A stretch of 64,000 nt of DNA. Origin: BJHQ01 sp964654285 (lineage in GTDB: Bacteria; Planctomycetota; UBA11346). The stretch covers positions 1 to 64,000 of the forward strand of contig CAZZJC010000019.1 of assembly GCA_964654285.1 (NCBI GenBank), read 5' to 3'. Positions 61,048 through 64,000 of the stretch are shown in pieces. The notes under the pieces were generated by a model. The model saw only the letters and a list, made by a program, of their open reading frames with translations. It ran no database searches and had not been told where the DNA came from. Each line of letters opens with the position of its first letter. The first letter of the stretch is position 1. Position numbers and translations under genes: made by a program.

Positions 61048-62162
61048 GGGGTGTCCTTGGTGGGTGTGGGTTCGCTGTGGCTCATCGTCGTGTCGGCAGT
61101 CCGTCGGATGACTCGATCCGCGCCGGTTTCGATCAGCCCGCGCTCGCGCAGCTCGCTGAGGTACCGCTTGATGGTCGACTCATCCCGGCGGACGAGAGCG
61201 CCATGGTCGCGGGCGAAGTGGGCGACGATGTCTCGTTGCCGCAGGGCCTCGCCGGCGTCGAGTTGGGCCAGGATCCATTCCTGGTACGGGTTCAGGGTGG
61301 GATCTGCGGTCGACAGCGGCGCTGTCGCCGCATCGGATTCGCCCGCACCGCGCATCACCACGGTGATGTGATCGGCCAGGTGGTAGCCTCCACCCTTCGC
61401 ATCCGCGATGACATCGTACTTTCCACAGGATAATTGCAGGATTTCCCGCATGCGGGCCGTACAGGCGTCGCGGAAACGCTGGATCGGCTTGCTGATCGGG
61501 TTGCTGGTTTCGCGGCCGAGATCCTTGTTGATGGCGGTGCCGCGGATGCGGGGCCAGGCACCGTGCTTGGTCTTTGTCGCCAGCATCTCCAGCGCGGCGC
61601 GCAGGTCGCACACCGCGCGATCGCACCAGACCTCGACCCCGCAGAGGGTGATGCGGTCCTCCTCCATCACCAGCTCGCGTGGGCTGCCGGCGAAGGGCTG
61701 CAGCGGTGGCAACAGCTCGACCGGACCGCGCAGGTTGATCAGCCGTTGTTCGTGGGCGGCCTTGGCTGCAGCCTCCAGCGTTTGATGGCTATCGCCGGGC
61801 CCGGCAAACGGCTTGCGCAGGTAATCGACGGGGCGGCCATGGCGCATGGTCGTGGCCGGCAGATCGCTCGACCCGTGACCATGGCCTGTCATCACCACCA
61901 CCGGCAGATCAGGCTGGGTTCGATAGAGGAAGCTCAGGAGATTCAGGCCGTGCTGGATCATCGAGGGTCGGCCGAAGCGGGTCGGGATCTCGAGGTCGAG
62001 CAGGACGTAGTCGAAGTCGTGCTTCACCTCCAGGCTGCTGCGTGCGTCGTCCATGCAGGACACCGATACCGCGACATGGCCGATGGAATGTAGGCGTTCC
62101 CGCACATCCTCGATGATTCCCTGGTCATCATCGACGACGAGGGCATGGGGTGGGCGATTCAT
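61044..62162 (-). CDS. Response regulator with two DNA-binding-like domains
   Basis: A 372-residue protein. Residues 1-120 form a receiver (D11-D13 pocket, phosphoacceptor D56 in VLLDLEIP, VVVMTGHGHG, YLRKPF). The middle (residues ~160-270) ends in KYDVIADAKGGGYHLAD, like the winged helix of OmpR-type regulators. The C-terminal ~80 residues form a second winged-helix-like unit (ALRQRDIVAHFARD, STIKRYLSELRERGLIE). It likely controls transcription, perhaps of this operon, after phosphorylation by the kinase encoded just upstream. It overlaps both neighbours by four bases. Confidence 0.85.
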   Translation of the reverse strand: MNRPPHALVVDDDQGIIEDVRERLHSIGHVAVSVSCMDDARSSLEVKHDFDYVLLDLEIPTRFGRPSMIQHGLNLLSFLYRTQPDLPVVVMTGHGHGSSDLPATTMRHGRPVDYLRKPFAGPGDSHQTLEAAAKAAHEQRLINLRGPVELLPPLQPFAGSPRELVMEEDRITLCGVEVWCDRAVCDLRAALEMLATKTKHGAWPRIRGTAINKDLGRETSNPISKPIQRFRDACTARMREILQLSCGKYDVIADAKGGGYHLADHITVVMRGAGESDAATAPLSTADPTLNPYQEWILAQLDAGEALRQRDIVAHFARDHGALVRRDESTIKRYLSELRERGLIETGADRVIRRTADTTMSHSEPTPTKDTP

Positions 62163-63358
62163 GCTTCCTCCGCGTCATCGGCCTGGATCGGCAGGAAGAG
62201 GGTGACGGTGGTGCCGACGTCGGGTTGGCTGGTGATGGTGAGGCTTCCGCCATGGTCTTGCAGCTTGCGCCAGGCGATGGGCAGGCCGAAGCCAGTGCCA
62301 TGACGTTTCATGCTGGTTTTGCCCGGGATGAACCGGCCGAGATCCTTGACCTCGTCTGCGCTGAGACCCATGCCGGTGTCGGCCACCTGGATGATCGCCA
62401 CGTCATCGTCGAGGCTGGCGCTGATCCGCACCTGGCCGGGGGTGAACCGATCCGGCGAGGTGGCCAGGCTCTCGATGGCGTTCTTGATGACATTGCGCAG
62501 GGCGACCACCACCTGGTAGCGCGAGACGCTGACCAGGATGGTCGACGGCACCTCGACCGCGATCGCCACCATGCTGATGTCGATGGCCAGGGAGTCGAAC
62601 CAGTCCTGGCACTGGCCGATCGCTTCCGCCACTAACCGGTGCAAGGCCTCGGTGGTGCGCTCCGCCGGTGTGGCCCAGCTGTACTCGCGCATGTCCTCGA
62701 TCATCGCATGCAGCGTCTCCAATCGATCGTGCATCCGTGACAGATGCTTGCGGGCATAGGCAAGATCGATGGCGCCGGTGTCCGCCTGGCCACGCAGGCG
62801 GGCCACCCAATCCAGCAACGGCGTGATGAGGCCGCGTATCTCGTGCACGGTCGCCCCCACCGTGATGTCGTACATCCGCTCGGACATGCGACGGGCTCGG
62901 TTGGCGGCGACCGAGCCATGATTGGCCTTCATGGCGGCGAATTGATCCTGGATTTCCAGGATTCCTCGCCGGATGCGGAATTGCTCCTCCACGCCTTTAC
63001 GGCGCCGATCCATGGCGCGCCGGGTGGATTGGACGACGTAGTGATTGGCGTCATGACGCAGTTGGGCGGAGTATCGCAAGAAATGGTCGTCGTTCAGGAC
63101 CAGCAGATGATCGGCGACCTCCTTGCGGACTTCCCACTTGGGATCCTCAACCAAAGCGTCGAGGGTCCGTTCGCGGTCGGAATCCAAGCCGGATTGCGCG
63201 ATGGTGGCCATAAATGCGGCCACTCCATTGCGGCGCTCGCGCCAATTCCAGATCGGATCAGGTAGAGGTGCGAACGGCGGTGGAGGTAGAGGTAAAGGTT
63301 GAGGTAAAAGCGAAGCTGGTGGGGGTGCGAGCAAGATCACGGGTAATTCCTTGTTCAA
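62159..63358 (-). CDS. Soluble histidine kinase with HEAT-like sensor part
   Basis: A 399-residue kinase without membrane segments. After a Pro-rich start, residues ~45-120 look like HEAT-type helix pairs (LDALVEDPKWEVRKEVADHL, then LRYSAQLRHDANHYVVQ). The phosphorylated His is H172 in GATVHEIRGLI. The ATPase domain has NVIKNAIES (N box), VADTGMGLSADEV, RFIPGKTS and GTGFGLPIAW. Being soluble, it senses something inside the cell. The start is a TTG that overlaps the stop of the ATPase gene. It ends within the response regulator start, so the two are a kinase-regulator pair. Confidence 0.88.
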   Translation of the reverse strand: MNKELPVILLAPPPASLLPQPLPLPPPPFAPLPDPIWNWRERRNGVAAFMATIAQSGLDSDRERTLDALVEDPKWEVRKEVADHLLVLNDDHFLRYSAQLRHDANHYVVQSTRRAMDRRRKGVEEQFRIRRGILEIQDQFAAMKANHGSVAANRARRMSERMYDITVGATVHEIRGLITPLLDWVARLRGQADTGAIDLAYARKHLSRMHDRLETLHAMIEDMREYSWATPAERTTEALHRLVAEAIGQCQDWFDSLAIDISMVAIAVEVPSTILVSVSRYQVVVALRNVIKNAIESLATSPDRFTPGQVRISASLDDDVAIIQVADTGMGLSADEVKDLGRFIPGKTSMKRHGTGFGLPIAWRKLQDHGGSLTITSQPDVGTTVTLFLPIQADDAEEA

Positions 63359-64000
63359 CGGTAGCCGTAGCGGTCACGACGGAGGCGGAAAGCGTCGACG
63401 CCACCTTCGAGCAATGTGACGATGTCGTGCTGGCAGGCATCGACGTCGCCCTGGTTGCGGATGCGGCCGGCAAGGCCGTCGGATTCCATGACGAAGACCT
63501 GCTCGGCCTCGCCCAGGACCGGGATGTTCGGGTTGTGGGTGACGAACAGGAGCTGCCGGCTGGTCTTCACCTTGCGGATCGAGTCGACGATGGTTTCGAA
63601 GACGAAGCGGTTATCGAGGTTGTCCTCCGGCTGATCGATCATCAGCGGGCTGTCGCTGTCGATGAGCAGGATCGGCAGGATGGTCGTGCATTTCTGCCCG
63701 GTCGAGAGCATCGCGGTCTCCTTCCAGGTGCCGTTGTCGTTCAGCTCGATGGTTGGACGATCGATCAGTTCGACTGCCTCCAGCGCGGCGAGCCGGTCCT
63801 CATCGGACAGGCGTTCAAGCAGTTTCGCCGCCTGATTGTCGTTGATGCCGGTGCGTTCGCGCAGCGTCTGCCGATCCTGCTGGCGAACGACCTGGACCAG
63901 ATCCTCTGGGGTCAGCGCCTGCACCACGCGCTCGGCTACCTTGGATTGGTGAACGTTGGCGTTGCGCAGAGCGGTTTCGATCAACTCGCTGTAGGCGGAT
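63355..64000 (-). CDS. SMC/TrlF-like AAA ATPase, C-terminal part, cut by window edge
   Basis: The last ~215 residues of an ATPase whose start lies beyond the window. The ABC-type signature is LSTGQKCTTILPILL, Walker B is PLMIDQPEDNLDNRFV, and the switch His is in LLFVTHNPNIPVLG. This combination is typical of large SMC-like or TrlF-like ATPases, often found in phage-defence systems with a nuclease domain in front. The missing N-terminal part would show which. It is the first known gene of the operon leading into the retron. Confidence 0.85.
   Translation of the reverse strand, partial: SAYSELIETALRNANVHQSKVAERVVQALTPEDLVQVVRQQDRQTLRERTGINDNQAAKLLERLSDEDRLAALEAVELIDRPTIELNDNGTWKETAMLSTGQKCTTILPILLIDSDSPLMIDQPEDNLDNRFVFETIVDSIRKVKTSRQLLFVTHNPNIPVLGEAEQVFVMESDGLAGRIRNQGDVDACQHDIVTLLEGGVDAFRLRRDRYGYR

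Overview
The window is 64 kb of high-GC bacterial DNA with tightly packed genes. An outer membrane is implied by a heptose pathway and an Mla-type lipid transporter, and flagella by MotA/MotB and a FliL-like protein. An ECF sigma factor fused to a very large extension, an EF-hand membrane protein and FapA fit a high-GC PVC-type (Planctomycetota-like) bacterium. That placement is inference; no rRNA is present to test it.

Layout. 1-5.5 kb (minus): the dnaK N-terminus, a receiver-only response regulator, an SGNH hydrolase, a dienelactone hydrolase and a fused ECF sigma factor. 5.8-32.1 kb (plus): one very long run of genes, mostly joined by 4-base stop/start overlaps, for an unusual heptose-containing surface glycan. 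It starts with GmhA, a domain-swapped HldE-like protein, GmhB and a nucleotidyltransferase. It continues with epimerases, a split transketolase, a DegT aminotransferase, methyltransferases, glycosyltransferases, six radical SAM enzymes, a carrier protein with its acyl-AMP ligase and hydrolase, and a carbamoyltransferase. A convergent glycosyltransferase closes the block at 32.1-33.7 kb. 33.9-38.0 kb (minus): MlaD-, MlaF- and MlaE-like genes and a NUDIX hydrolase. 38.2-51.0 kb: housekeeping genes, including an enoyl reductase, the EF-hand protein, a GT4 glycosyltransferase, MotA, MotB, FapA, a prepilin peptidase and a FliL-like protein.

At 51434-51800 lies a complete tmRNA gene (ssrA), a common integration site for islands. 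Everything after it looks accessory: a small cysteine-rich phage-type protein, a DDE transposase, an Rpn-family nuclease, and a long minus-strand defence-like operon from 64.0 down to 55.2 kb. That operon holds, in transcription order, an SMC/TrlF-like ATPase (cut by the window), a histidine kinase, a response regulator, a small unknown protein, an ARM/HEAT-repeat protein, a winged-helix/SWIM protein, a structured non-coding RNA and a retron reverse transcriptase.

The most exciting content is this retron. The RT has the retron hallmarks NAxxH, YADD and VTG. Its ARM and WH-SWIM partners match the set I recall for type XIII retrons. The 336-base gap before the RT contains a complete msr-msd candidate: a perfect 16-bp a1/a2 repeat pair enclosing a perfect 23-bp stem, with a sigma70-like promoter whose predicted start falls on a1. 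A second new observation is an N-terminal domain shared by two glycosyltransferases and the acyl-carrier protein of the glycan cluster, which I cannot assign to a known family.
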